Positions 1-11,734 of a DNA stretch of 64,000 nucleotides are shown in pieces. The translations under genes and the position numbers were made by a program. The DNA is from Dryocosmus kuriphilus. Its lineage: Eukaryota > Arthropoda > Insecta > Hymenoptera > Cynipidae. The stretch is taken from NCBI GenBank assembly GCA_038277395.1, contig CM076189.1, positions 215,428,011 to 215,492,010 on the forward strand. The letters run 5' to 3'. Numbering within the stretch: the first letter of the stretch is position 1; the number at the start of each line of letters is the position of its first letter. The notes beneath the pieces are model-generated. The model made no database searches and had not been told where the DNA came from. It saw nothing but the letters and a program-made list of their open reading frames with translations.

Positions 1-134
1 AAACTTAAATCAATTTTTTTCAGAAACTTGAGCAAGACGATGATGACGAGTATCTCGACTCAACCTGGGCCGACGGCAGCAGTCTGAAGAGACAATTTCA
101 AGGTCTGAACAATATCTCATGGAAACCCCATTAA
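1..134 (+). CDS. Last coding exon of an unidentified protein (5' part outside window)
   Basis: A pyrimidine-rich tract ending in cag at 21-23 is a good splice acceptor, and the frame after it (24-134) reads 36 codons to a TAA. The C-terminus is acidic at first (KLEQDDDDEYLDSTW) and then basic and aromatic (SSLKRQFQGLNNISWKPH). I do not recognise the family. The reading of a true terminal exon rests on the acceptor, the ordinary coding composition and possible AATAAA signals downstream. Only this exon is visible, so no domain, function or partner can be given. An intron phase other than 0 would change only the first residue or two. Confidence 0.6.
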
Positions 135-473
135 ATCATCTCAACTGCAACGAGAAATCCTGATGTAAATTTCTTCTGAAAGTCGTTCTCGTTGCGAAAA
201 AGTCCGTCATCTTACACAAGAATCTCGAGAATCGTGTACGGTGTGGAAAAATAGTTAAAACTCCTCGAAGAAATTTTCTGAAAATTCTAAAGCACTGTTA
301 TATATACATATAATGCGTCTTGGAGCCGGTGTACAAAAAAAAATCAAGGGAACGTAGTTATTTACGTCCTTAGCACATCGTGTGAAATTTTACTAATACT
401 AAATAACTGACATATAATGCAAACAGAATATAAAAAATGGTGGCTTTTGCGTCTATAAAATATAAAAAATAAA
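135..473 (+). other. Probable 3' UTR with poly(A) signal
   Basis: The stretch following the stop codon is A+T-rich and has no further coding frame. An AATAAA hexamer lies at 468-473, and a second one near 848. Either could end the transcript of the gene whose last exon is at 24-134. This is inferred from position only. Confidence 0.4.
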
Positions 474-2639
474 GTAAAGTCCAAGTCCTGATGAAAGGAT
501 CAAATTCTGATTCTGATGAAAGAATCAGATTTCGATAGTAGAATCAGATTCTGATAAGATATCAGATTCACTCTGCAATCGCACGACCTGGAATTCTTAA
601 ATTGCAATCTGAAATTGAATTACTGGAATCGAGATAATTCAATATAGTATGTTTAAAATGAGTTGCATTAATTATTGAATGAATGAAATATAAATACTGA
701 AATACTGTTAAAATATTACTTAAGTAATTAACTACTTAAGCTTGCTGTGTGGTCATGACGCATCTTTTCACGTGCAAAGTAGCAAAAATTGCCATCACTG
801 CTAACGCAGTACACTCGCTCATTATCGTAAAATTAATTAAATTATAGAAATAAAGTACACATTAAAATATTATATATACGAATGCCCGTCTGGAGAAATG
901 ATCCTCTTTCACAATTCGACGCAAATTCTCTGTACGGACACTCGCACACTTTACAAAAAAAGAAATAACCAATGGTGTTCGCCCGTTGCTCTAAGAATGG
1001 AATTTTTAATCCTTCAATGCTGTGATTTGTTACCGTTTCAATAATTATATCAATTTTACTCTTTGTTATTGGTCGATATCAATTACAGACGATAAAACAT
1101 ACTTTTTTGTTATATCGGTAAAAACGGGTAAAAACCTGCACTTTGTTGTGCATAAGTTTTTCTCTTACGCAACTCTGTTGAAACAAAATACATTCTTTCA
1201 CTGCCTTTTTTTAGCTTTCTACGATTTGGCTTGACATTGAAAATAATGAAGTAACTTTAAATTGATTATCTGAGCCACAGAGATTTGCAGTTTTCAAGAA
1301 AAATCTGCTCAATGGTTAATCATTTTTCAATTACGTGAATAAAATTTGTTTCAACAGGTGTATCAATAACTAAGAATTGAAAATAATTTACGAATAAGAA
1401 TATATCAATGAGACGCCTTTTTCCCGTTAGTCGTCATCAACCATAAAATCCTTTTTACTTTTTTAAAGAATATTAATAACGCCGATAAAAGAAAAATTCC
1501 CAAAAGCAACACTTTCTCAAAAAGCTTATCATTTATTGTTAAATTGTTTATCTTAGAAATTGATTCGAACCTAAATATTCGAATGAAGCAGTGCACAAAC
1601 ATAAATCATGATCCACTTACGCCCGAATAAATTTTTTATACGCCGAATGCTTAAGAGTTTATTGAAACACGATCCATATAAGCGTATATAAATTGATACG
1701 CCTACAACACATACTTCTTACCCATTGGGAAAGATATTGAACTGTTTTTATGACTTAAGGACAAGTGTCTGTGATCTACAATAATTAAAAAATTATAATT
1801 AATAAGTATGAGGAAGCAAAGAAAGAATGGAGAATTGATCAAGTACGTCATACGAATTACGATTGACAAACTTCTTTCACGCTGAAATAAAATAAAATGA
1901 ATAAATACACAAATTACTGAAACATGAAATAATTAAATTGCAAACGATTTTCCCACGCGAGATAGAGCAAAGTTATAAAAAAAGCTGCGTGTCAAGCAAA
2001 TTATGAAAAATTTAATAGTGATATTGATTGGTACGTTAAAGTACATTATTTGCATAAAGAGGTAAAAGAATTTTAAAAAACTGATATTCGTCGCTGAAAA
2101 TTACTAGATTTAGGTAGATTTATAGAAGCGCAAAACACCAAAATCGTTCCTTCCACCCGCTCCGGCCGTGTATTTAATCATCGACTTTAAATACATAAAT
2201 ATATTGCAAATCACATATAAAAACTCAAACGCTCTCCAAATAAAAGCACGCCGAAATGCAATTTTAGCCAGTCTCACCGATGCAAATCACACACCACCCT
2301 CACCGAGTCATAAGCTGTTCGAGTGTTGCGAAATAAAATAATAATGTTTGAAATAATTTTTTTACCATTTTGGCACACACATACAAAACAAAGACATGCA
2401 ATACCGTCGAATTTATATATTTACGTATGTACGTTTGATTCTTGTAAATCTTCGACGTCATTACGAAACTACGATCAATCTCGTGTGAAGTGTACAATGT
2501 ACATGGCTTTTTCGAGGTTACAAATAAAATGTTGTCAAAGCTTTTTCATGACATCTATACATTCTGATCAAGTTTCACCCTTCCAAAATTCAAATAATCA
2601 AACTTTTTATGAAACTGTGCAATTTTAGTAGTAGCGAAG
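474..2639. other. A+T-rich spacer, no gene seen
   Basis: No long or spliced-looking reading frame was found. Positions 490-575 hold an imperfect short tandem array built on 'gattctgatgaaagaatcag'. The few small ATG-started frames here have no recognisable motif, biased codon use or splice context and look like chance. Confidence 0.5.
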
Positions 2640-4090
2640 TATGAGCGCGCCTAGGGCGCGCGATCTGGTGTCCGATCTCTGTTTTCGCGCTCCGATATAT
2701 TTAAACCTCGCGCTTCGCGTTCGGATGTTTTTGGTTCTCGCACATCGTGCTTCGGTTTTCGTTACTTGGGTCTTAAACTTTCAAAACACTTACTTTTAAT
2801 GAGATTAGTAAATATGAATTTTATTAAAAATTACAAAAGAAATTATTTTACTTAAAAGGCTCTATCGACCTTAAGGAATACGTTGTCATCATGACACTCG
2901 CGCTTCGCGGTCGACAATTAATTTTTTTTTAAGGCTGTTGGCCGAGGTGTCGAAAAATAGGTTAGAAATGTGTTGTCGCCTTAATTCCTATTCAATTCCA
3001 TCTGTTTTCGTATATACGACTTATGTATTTTAAAGAGACACTTTGCAAAAAAATTTCCTCAACCCGGAAAGGGTTCACGGTTGTATGAGGTGCGCTTAGT
3101 ATACAGTTTCCCGAAAAAAGTAAAAATATCTGTGCTAAAATACGATAATGGAAAAGTGTTGAAATGAGGGGAAGTAGAGAAAGAGTTCCAATGGTTTTCC
3201 ATTATCGTATTTTAGCACAGATATTTTTACTTTTTTCGGAAAACTGTATACTAAGCGCACCTCATACAACCGTGAACCCCTTCCGGGTTGAGGAAATTTT
3301 TTTGCAAAGTGTCTCTTTAAAATACATAAGTCGTATATACGAAAACAGATGGAATTGAATAGGAATTAAGGCGACAGCACAGTTTTGTGACACCTCGGCC
3401 AGCAGCCTTAAACCCATTGTAGATTGGTAAAGTTTTTTTTTTTTGTGATTTTCTAAGTTTTTACAATGCAGGATTTTGATTCTTAAAAGTAATGCGACGA
3501 GTCTTATAAATAAATTTTGTAGCTTTTGCAAGGTGAACAATTCTGCCATATCTTGCATATAGTTTTGCTGAAAAATGGTTTTCTTTATATTTCATAAAAT
3601 ATGTCACGAATAACTCAAGAACTATGCGTTTTTACACCAAAAAAAATAAGAAGAAAATTTGTAGATCTTTTTGAGATGAACAACTTTGTTCATTATCATT
3701 TTTTTCGTATCTTACATAGTTTGGCGGGAAATTTGAATTTTTCATTTTTAATAACATTTTCTCGCTTAAAACAAAAACCGTGCATTGTATCAAAAAATGG
3801 TTAAAACAAAATTTGTAGATTTTTTTTTGAGATGAACAATTTTACTCTGTACTATTTTTTTGAATCTCACATATTTTAGCCGGAAAATGGATTTTTTGAT
3901 TTTGTAAAAACCGTTTTTGATGGATAAAACCATAACCGCTGGTCAAAAACAGCTGGTTAACGAAATCTTCCTTACCTTTTATGCCTTAAAGAAGTATGCC
4001 AAAGCGCAATCCAATCCGTCCTTCAAAAGTTATCGTGGGAACAGACAACCACAACGACGACACCTTTGATGATTCGTCGGGTCTTTCGTT
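2640..4090 (+). repeat. Dispersed repeat R, copy 1 (with nested MITE)
   Basis: This stretch matches 55790-56770 in the same orientation and 47325-48600 in the opposite orientation. Shared landmarks in order are: a 'ttacaaaagaaattatttta' block, 'cactcgcgcttcgcg' words, 'cattgtagattggtaaa', several 'catagtttggcgggaaattt' units, 'ggataaaaccataa', 'gccaaagcgcaatccaatcc', and a terminal run of gac/aac triplets. No coding frame survives, so it is a non-autonomous or decayed element whose class I cannot name. The GC-rich palindromic words stand out in A+T-rich surroundings. Confidence 0.75.
2933..3407. mobile_element. 475-bp hairpin MITE with TTAA target duplication
   Basis: Two arms of about 220 bp are near-perfect reverse complements around a spacer of about 40 bp near 3160-3200. 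The ends read ttaa-GGCTGTTGGCCGAGG and CCTCGGCCAGCAGCC-ttaa, so TTAA occurs on both sides (2929-2932 and 3408-3411). R copy 3 has the uninterrupted sequence with a single TTAA (around 55916), which is the empty site. TTAA duplication and exact excision are features of piggyBac-like transposons, so this is best read as a piggyBac-type MITE. It carries no coding capacity. Confidence 0.8.
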
Positions 4091-4873
4091 GTTAATTCAG
4101 AAAAGGAACCGGGAAACTTAGAAGGTGAAGCAAATAAATTTACAAGAATAATTACGTTAAAATAATAAAGTTTAATATAAAAGAACTTTCTCTAATACTG
4201 AGTCTGGATTCACAATAAGAAAATACTAATCGCGAATTCTAACTTAAGTTAATGCCCGAAATACAATACTACAATTCTAACGAAGGAACTTGTAGGTGGT
4301 TCGAAAGCAGAATTTGATCTACCCGTCGCTCGGCTGTTTTGCTCCTCCTTTCGTTGCCACTCTCACCCCCAAGTATTCCCCACTCTCCAGCTTGCTGGCC
4401 CTGTAAATGTTCGAAAATCTAAGTCATCTAAATATTCCAAATCCTACCATCCATAGACTCAGCTATTTTCTCGTTCCTTAACTCTAGTGTACAAAGAAAA
4501 ATTTCAAGGACTTACAAGAAATCTTAAAACTAAATTTACAATGTTGAATCTTCAGCTCGAACAGGTGCTGAACACTCGTTGACACAAATATTCGAGTTTA
4601 TTTTCTAAAACGAAATAACGCTATTTCTTAAAGTAGTATCTACGCCCTTTCCCGAAGGTCTTTCTTTTCACTACTTAATAAGTTTACTTCCTAAAGAAAT
4701 GTAAAGGCCTTTCGGAAACTTAAATATTTCATATAATTTATTCAAAGGTTCCCGCAATTTACTTAAGATATTCGATTCGATTAATCGAATACGAACGAAA
4801 AGCAAAGCGATAGCAAGCAATAGTCGCTCGTCACATCGCGCGCACCGTTCACGCGTTTTCAAGAAGTTGATAT

Positions 4874-4926
4874 TCGAACGGATCTCTCTTTCTATCTCCA
4901 TAAGTTAGAAAGGGAGGTCCGTTCGA
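4874..4926. repeat. 53-bp palindrome, shares its core with 9110-9231
   Basis: The left arm cgaacggatctctctttcta and a matching right arm ending ccgttcg surround an 11-base loop (tctccataagt). A closely related hairpin with the core 'ggatctctctttcta...tagaaaaagagatcc' lies at 9140-9190. The two copies sit on either side of the transposase-like gene at 6163-8288. They may be MITE relics. Confidence 0.5.
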
Positions 4927-4957
4927 TTTTTTACTTCGAAACGAGTATCTGTAAAAG

Positions 4958-5214
4958 TGCCGTGCAAATGAAGTAAGGCGTATCTGCAGTTCTGATAAGT
5001 CACCTGTCACTTTTACGAATCTATGAAATAAGAGTTAAATGTCTTCGATTCTAGTGGTGTTTCTTAACATCCATTGTGCATGTCGTATTTCAAAATGGAT
5101 GTTAATAACAAACACCACCAGAATTGAAGAAATTTGACTTTTAATTTATAGATTCGTAAAAGTGACAGGTGACTTATCCAAACTGCAGATACGCCTTATT
5201 TCATTTGCATGGCA
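4958..5214. mobile_element. 257-bp hairpin MITE
   Basis: The arms 4958-5075 and 5095-5214 are imperfect reverse complements; the outer ends read tgccgtgcaaatgaag and its near-complement ttcatttgcatggca. Blocks such as 'aagtcacctgtcacttttac' recur inverted. The loop is about 20 bases. A target duplication is not clear. It is non-coding. Confidence 0.65.
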
Positions 5215-5368
5215 GAAGTATGGACATACGCACTGCATTCAAGCGATATACAGAACTTCATTGGTTAAAAGTCAATTGTACTGAAATTGCAAAAGGCGTA
5301 CTTTTGTAGTCACCATTTCAAAAAAAGACGTAAAAAGTACAATTGTACTGAAGAAGGCAACACTTAAC

Positions 5369-5654
5369 TGACCGCTAACCCTGTAGCGAACAGCATCATA
5401 TTGCGTCAGAGAGAAAAGTTGCTCACGTGAGGTGAAGAACCTCCAGCTCAGTGTGACAAGTGAATGTTCATAAAAGAAAAATGACCGACCAATCGGCTTT
5501 TCTCTCTGACGCACTATGAGTCTATGACGCTGTTCGCCTGGCGATCAAACTGTTCATCAATAATTTTTTTCGTATCTTGCATAGTTTGGCGGGAAATTTG
5601 AATTTACCAACAGCGACAGTATGTGGCGAACTATGTTACAGGGTTAGCGGTTCA
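5369..5654. mobile_element. Fold-back element with an R fragment inside
   Basis: The ends tgaccgctaaccctgtag (5369) and its complement ctatgttacagggttagcgg (ending 5654) form terminal inverted repeats. Inner blocks gcgtcagagagaaaag and cttttctctctgacgc, and gcgaacagc / gctgttcgc, also pair. Positions 5551-5605 are an orphan piece of repeat R (the 'catagtttggcgggaaattt' unit) placed inside the right half. Confidence 0.55.
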
Positions 5655-6162
5655 TTTCTATATTATATCGATGACTAACAAACGGATCACGATTTATCGA
5701 CAAAGAAACACAATTTAAAAAATCTAAATCGCGTTATTTGGTTAAGAAAAACAATAAAAATAAAGAACCCCACTTCCCACCTTTATAATGAGACGATCGC
5801 GACTTTTTGAGTCCAAAAAAGACAAAAAATGGTTACGTATGATAAAACTCTGAAACAGAAGTAGTTTATCTCAGTGAACCGGATTCGAGTTTTTAGAAAA
5901 ACTCTTTAAATATATTCATACACGATTTCAGTCTCCAGTAAATAAATTGAATAAATTGAATGCTGAAAACTTACAAATAAGCCCAAAAATGTAAATTCTA
6001 AACTCAAAAACTAAATATTCCAAAGAAATATTTATTAATATCTCAGAATTCTGAATCCGAACACTATACTTTTTACAACTATATACAAAACGTCTATACT
6101 ATTTAATACGTTAAATCAAAACGTAATAAAGTACACTATGAATCAATAAAATATAAAGTAAT

Positions 6163-8288
6163 CTATTCGTTATTATCAATCAGATCAGGAACAGATCCTA
6201 CAGGTAAATTATACCAAAAATCTCGTCTGCTGGGTGGCATATCTTCCACAAGTTTCTCAAGAAGTTCTTTCTTTTTTTCCTCAGGAATTCCACGGTAAGT
6301 ACCAATAACCTCAGGCTTTGTTAATCCATTCTTTATCATTTTAACCCGGAGAAAATCCAGCTCGGCCAAATCCACCTTCTCATCATAATTCATCCTATAT
6401 TTTAGCATAAAACTCTTTCTTACAGCTTTCAAGTATTTGATATCATTGATAAGCGGTTTAGAAATTAAAGTCTTCAGTTTCTGTGACGAAGACTCGTCCT
6501 TAAAGTCTCTGAAATCCCAAGGAGTCATCGTCTTAACATTAAAATTCCTCGAATTAGGTTGTCTCACAGCATTCTCAAAATCCTTGAAATCATAAATTTT
6601 CCCCTTTCGTTTAATCGACGTATCCACTTGATGATAAAACGAATCCGTCGACATACAGTTATGTCCAGCCTCAAAATAAAAAATCTCCACACTTTCAATC
6701 TCAACATCACGCGAATTGACAATGTACACCAAAAAAGTCAAAAACTTCCAGTTCTTGTTCTGCGCAAAAGAATCATCAAGCCACAAAACTATTCTCTTCT
6801 TATCTCTGTACTCCAAAAAGAACTGATAAAAAACGCTTATAATATCCTCTTCTTTTCTTCCTGCAATAGCTTCGTGCCAAAGTAGAACCAGCGGTTTTGT
6901 ATTACTGTCCGTGAGTGAAAGAGGTACAAAACTTTTGTTGAAAACGAGAAGCCTTCGAGTGAACATCACAACTTTAAAGGGTTCCATTCTTGGCTTGGCA
7001 AGAGAACAGCTTTTTGCAAATCTGCTGTGAAATATGCAGTCTCGAGATTAATGGAAACTTCGGCAACGTGACTTTGGTACTTTTCTTTTGCCTCAGAAGC
7101 TCGTCTAATATGGATCGACCACTTGTAGCAAATATCGCAATCGGGAGCTAAATTTTTTCTATCGTGAGCTGAATCATGTTTGTTAAAAGTTTCACATGTA
7201 TCACAATCTTCAATTCCCACTTTCGCAAAAGTAACATTCATTTCCGTTAAAATGGTTCTGTATGATTCATAGGAAGAAGAACGATAAGCGTGATATTTTT
7301 GGATGAAGTCAGCGTGCATGTCTTTAATAGTTAATTCATTAGGCACGTAACGTCTACTAGGAAGATCATCTCTTCGGAAATGAGAAATGCAGGGGTGGAA
7401 ACTGTTCACGTGCTTGTGAATGGCATTATTCCTCGATAATTTTTTGTCCGGATTTTTTATTTTTCCACGCATGTCCATCTTGGGTTCTAGAGTTTCGTTG
7501 TCGACATCCCGCATGGCATTGAACAAAGCGCAATCGTTGTTTGCCTTGAATCCTAGGGTGGTAAGAAAAAATGTCTTGCAAACTTTAAGTTTATCCCCAT
7601 TTTCGTCCGACAGATAATAATTAAAAACATTGTTTCTTTTCTTACTGTTGGCAGCTGCTGTACGTCTTTTAATCTCGACTCGTTTCACGTGCTTTATGAT
7701 AAAAGATCGTCTATGAACTAAACCAATCAGACTCCAAAATTCCTTGTTCATATTCTCTCGGATTTGTGGACTCACTCGCTCGCTGCATTTCAGTCTACAA
7801 TTTTGACAAGGGGGGTGGACAGGATGACTAGATATTAGTTTTTGTTGCTTAAGCGCCCTTTCTTCTGCCTTTGATAACTTTCTCTTCTTTCGTTTCTTGC
7901 CGGAATTAATTTTGGCTGGACCTAATGTGTTGCTTGCATTGAAAGAAGAGAATGGATCTTCTCGCTCTGCTGGATTGCAGTTTAATTCTTGGTCTTCAGC
8001 GTTCAAATCTACTTCTTCCACAGATTGTTTTATATTTGATGGGTGAACTCCCTCCGATTCTGATGAAATGTCGACGAAAGGTTCTTCTTCCTTTATATGG
8101 AATTCGCTGAAGGCTATGAATTCACTGGGTGTTGTGTCGTTGTCTGGTTCTCGTTTCATGTTTGGAGGATTGGTTAAATGTGTTGTATCCATGCTTGAAT
8201 ACTCGACTTTTACTTGCTGGTCTTCAATCGGTTCTACCTTCATTTTTTCGGACTTTATTATCGAACTGGGAGGTGACGTATTATCCAT
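6163..8288 (-). pseudogene. Transposase-like gene (DUF7869-type, RNase H-like), one frameshift
   Basis: A single-exon gene of about 700 codons is split between two frames that overlap at 6966-6987. The first part (ATG at 8288) has an acidic, Lys-rich N-terminus of about 130 residues with VKxEP-type motifs, a basic patch (KKRKKRKLSKAEERALK), then CQNCRLKC and later a CDTC/CDICYKW cysteine cluster. It ends ...ADLQKAVLLP near the break. The second frame resumes FTRRLLVFNKSF, then LWLDDSFAQNKN and AGHNCMSTDSFYHQVD. The spaced acidic residues fit a DDE/RNase H-like transposase core as in the DUF7869 family of metazoan transposon-derived proteins; this is recalled, not searched. The two frames meet between VLLP and PRMEPF, consistent with a one-base deletion. 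Lack of introns and the repeat-rich setting support a mobile origin. Both long frames are otherwise clean, so the break is recent or a sequence error. Confidence 0.6.
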
Positions 8289-9735
8289 TGTTAGTGGAAA
8301 TTGTTTATTCGCATTCTCAGTGCAAGTAAATCAGACAGAAATTGAAATTCGCTCACATATTTCTGAAAAATAAATTGTTTTTATTTTTTCTGATACTACC
8401 TACTTTTGCATTATTAGGTGTCAGTATATTTATTTTAGTTCATTTATTTAAAAATGCTAACAAAAATAATAACTTCAGTGAAATACTTTTACTCTAAAAA
8501 ATACATAATAAATGTAGCATAATTTTAGTGACTTTTATTACGTGATTATTATTGATTAATTCAACTGTTGATCGTGATCATAGTTACACCGATCATCGAA
8601 ATTGTACTACGAGTATTTTGACGATTGCGACCAGCTAAAGCGAGCTATTTGGAATAAAATTTCGGTATGTTTAAAGTTTTTTAAAATACCGTGCATAAGA
8701 TTAGATCAGACACTGACTTATAAATAATACACTTATAAGGATTGCCGTTTCCTGACCAAACTTTATACTCCTCATATTGCCGAGTACGCTACAAAAAATG
8801 CAACTTCTGTAGCAAATAATCAATTGGACATATTTAATTCTTACGAATTTAGAATATAAGTAGAAAATTATTTGTGAGGAAATATAGAGGTTAGGAATGC
8901 GTCAGAAATGTGATCGTTAACACAGCTCATGTGGACTTTTTTTTTAGAAAGGACTCCTCGTTTTCAATATTAAACATAAATTTAATACCTGAGCAAAAAG
9001 CTAACAATCCTTTACCATTTTTATGGTTTTTTTTCGAGACCTTCGTTCTTTGTTTACACCACAATATTAAACGGCTTGTAACATTCTAGTTCCAGTAATA
9101 ATAATATACCTGTAGTGGGACTCCAGGACCGCTTCGAAGACGAAAGGATCTCTCTTTCTACCTTCACATGTTAGAAAAAGAGATCCGTTTGATTTTCGAG
9201 CCTGCTCTGGAGCAAATAGTCCCGCTACTGCTTTTTTGATTTGTCAGTACACTGACTAATCAACTGTCGGTAAAGCACACTGGTTGTCCCACACTTGAAA
9301 AACTTAAAATCACGCGCTTATATAAATATATTCAATAAATGGCTTATCTCACTACATTAAGTTTGAATTATATATGTATTAAATACTAAAATATTAATGA
9401 ATTTTTAAAATTACTGCTTCCTTCTAATTTTTTTCACGAAACCCATCAGCTGAAAATGTTACGAATTACAAATAGAACTTTTACTTTTTGAACTATTTTT
9501 TACAAACTAAAATTTGTTCATAGCCAATCACGGTTTTAATCGCATGGTAGGGGAGGTACTACACAAATACAGCAGAAAATTCAGTTGATATTTTTATTTA
9601 AATAACTTATGGATAACAAAAATAATTGCATTGTAAATTAATTTTTGTAGACGTCAATGAAAGTGGTGCTGAAACAAACGGACACTTCTTTATTCAACTT
9701 ACATAAGAAATGATAAAAAATTAATAGCAAAAACT
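8289..9735. other. Spacer with one fold-back (9110-9231)
   Basis: No gene was recognised. An inverted repeat at 9110-9231 runs from 'tgtagtgggactccag' to 'agtcccgctactg' and contains the same 'ggatctctctttcta' hairpin core as 4874-4926. The rest is A+T-rich unique-looking sequence. Confidence 0.5.
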
Positions 9736-9806
9736 TGACTCAGCGATTGAACGAAAGAGTGTCATCTTTTTATTCAGGACTCTAGCCAATTTTTCATCAT
9801 GTAAAT
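9735..9806 (-). ncRNA. Candidate box C/D snoRNA
   Basis: On the minus strand: box C ATGATGA (9800-9794), D' CTGA (9777-9774), C' AGATGAC (9767-9761) and D CTGA (9743-9740), with spacing normal for a C/D snoRNA of about 70 nt. The antisense element before D', ggctagagtc, can pair with the conserved LSU rRNA segment GACTCTAGTC (one G-U). The element before D, ctttcgttc, can pair with GAACGAAAG of SSU rRNA, but it lies a little far from the box. The terminal stem is weak. rRNA segments are from memory. Confidence 0.45.
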
Positions 9807-10077
9807 TTGAATTCCACTATAAAATTATCATTACTAAATTTTGAAGAATTAATTCTGGCTAAAATAGAGCAAAAATGCGTAATGCGTAAAAATGAACAAG
9901 CTTAGTCATTTAGTAGATAGCAGAATGATTTCAAATCACCTTGTGTTATTCGTCCTGAATATTTGAAAATCTTCAAGATCAAACCATAAGTTCAAATACT
10001 CGCTCCCTGAAATGACAAAATAGAAACTGTCATGAATTTTTCGTATTAAACAGTATCATCTTTATTTTTAATATTGT

Positions 10078-10153
10078 CAGTTTCAGTATAACACGTTGGA
10101 ATTAGATAACATCAATATTATCAGACCCGAAAGATAGTTTCATCATTTTAACT
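10078..10153 (-). ncRNA. Box C/D snoRNA candidate, family B copy 1
   Basis: Minus strand: box C ATGATGA (10146-10140), D' CTGA, C' TTGATGT and D CTGA (10086-10083). The outer bases AGTT and AACT can form a terminal stem. The guide before D' reads ctatctttcgggt, complementary to ACCCGAAAGAT in LSU rRNA. The fifth base upstream of D' is C, which faces the G of ACCCG; in yeast that neighbourhood carries Gm805/Am807 as I recall it. A paralogue lies at 12042-12118 with both boxes and this guide preserved, which supports function. Confidence 0.6.
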
Positions 10154-10189
10154 TCAGGAAAAAAATTTAAAGAATTCAGAAGTAATATC

Positions 10190-10346
10190 TTTGAGGCCAG
10201 GTGACACACAAATACCTATATTACCGACCTCAATTTTTAGAATTTATCAATTTATATTTTATATTTGGATCTCAGAACTTTCTTTGTAAATAAAATATAG
10301 GACTGAAACTTTGGGAAATGCATGAGAAGATAATAAATTACGCTTG
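10190..10346. repeat. Inverted repeat partner of 11735-11868
   Basis: Blocks such as 'aatacctatattaccga', 'ctcagaact' and 'gaaactttgggaaatg' return as reverse complements at 11735-11868. The pair flanks the pogo-like element at 10640-11725. It could be one larger palindromic element split by the insertion. Confidence 0.5.
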
Positions 10347-10639
10347 TGTACACTATTTGACTAGGAATTTTGAAACGTTCATTTCGATGAAATCAAAACG
10401 GGAAGCATTTTTAACGTTAGTTCCAATCAATACAGCTACCGCGATGGCGTGCGGCACGCGTTCACTCAGTTTAAACCGTTAATTCACATGTTAGTTTATT
10501 TTGCACTATACGTACAAAAACTATTGTGTATAACGTTTCGTAATGATGTTTGACTAATTTTCTTCAAGACAGAGGAGTCGTTTACCTCAACACTGCTCCA
10601 TTAAAAAAAAAAAAAAACACATTGATAACAGAGTTCTAC

Positions 10640-11725
10640 AGCACGGTCGCTATTCCTGGGGATTTATTTATTCCCTGCTTGAAATTAAGTTGCTATGTAT
10701 ATTCTATAATCCATTTTTAATAATAATTTTATCAATATGAAGGCAAATAAGAATTAATTTGCGGTACTAAAAACGAAAATAAAAAACTAGAGCGCTTGGT
10801 TTATATCGCCCATGCCTGGGCGGGTGAGCCACTTAATTTAAAGACTTATTGTATATTATTTTTTAGGAGTAGGTATTACGTATAAGCATATTAAATAATA
10901 AAAATGTATCTGACATGTATTTTTAAAGAAAAATTGGAATTTTTTTTAAGTTTGACCTTAAAAATATGAAGAAATACAACATTCTGAACATACATGGGGA
11001 ATTTATATTTGAATAATTATTAGAAATATAATAAAATTCATTGAAATTTTAACATTTTTCTTTTAAATCTCGAAATTTGGGTACTTTATCCGCAGCATAA
11101 TATTCACGAACTTAAAATTCTATTGTCCCTGCATTTTATAATTTCTCTGCCTAAGCTTGGATCATATTGCACTCACTGCGACTCGCATATTTTCTTCTAA
11201 CCATTCTTGTCGATTGCTTTTCTTTACGTATTTTCGCACCATTTTATTATCACAAAAGTATCAGCTCCCTACCCGGGCTAACCGTTCCCGAATGTGGTTA
11301 ACCTGTCTACCCAAGAGGTTATGTTGGTTTATGAAGAGGTTGCTCATTCCGCCCCGTTTCCAGTCAGTCTAGTCAAACTTTCACGTAAAATCAAAATTGC
11401 ACCCTTTTCTGGCTTACAATTATATATAAATCTGTCAAAAACTTAAAGTTTAATAAATACGCTATCTAAAAACTATCGGGAAAAACATCTAACGTCTGAT
11501 TTTGAGTGAATCTTGGCATTTCAAACAAAAGGCAAAATAGTAAAATAGAGGTCTCTAAACTTCAAGCATGACTTAATTCTCCGTTTATACGAATTTAGGT
11601 ACTCATTTTTTAAAAGGAAGTTTGATAAGGTATCTGATATTAGCACAAAGAACAGTTACAAAAAATGTATAGCTAACGAGAAAATTAAGTGGCTCATATC
11701 GCCCCGCCCTACTACCCTACAAATG
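10640..11725 (-). mobile_element. Degenerate pogo/Tigger-like element, copy 1
   Basis: It aligns by eye with 60390-61592 over most of its length, including 'ctatgtatattctataa', the 'gagccacttaattt' inner terminal repeat on both sides, and the right end 'catatcgccccgccctac'. The minus strand around 11157-11372 keeps traces of the helix-turn-helix coding region seen better in the second copy. Stops and frameshifts break it. The left end is poorly defined. Confidence 0.6.
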
Positions 11726-11734
11726 CAATTTATT

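Noticed and set aside
2640..2760. CRISPR array or bacterial insertion because of repeated GC-rich words
   Set aside because: Words are irregularly spaced and occur in three dispersed copies of a eukaryotic repeat; the whole window has introns and no prokaryotic signals.
6966..6999. Programmed frameshift in the transposase-like gene
   Set aside because: The frames join between VLLP and PRME. The only slippery-looking run (caaaaa) lies upstream of VLL, where the family reading still needs the first frame, so decay or a sequence error is simpler.
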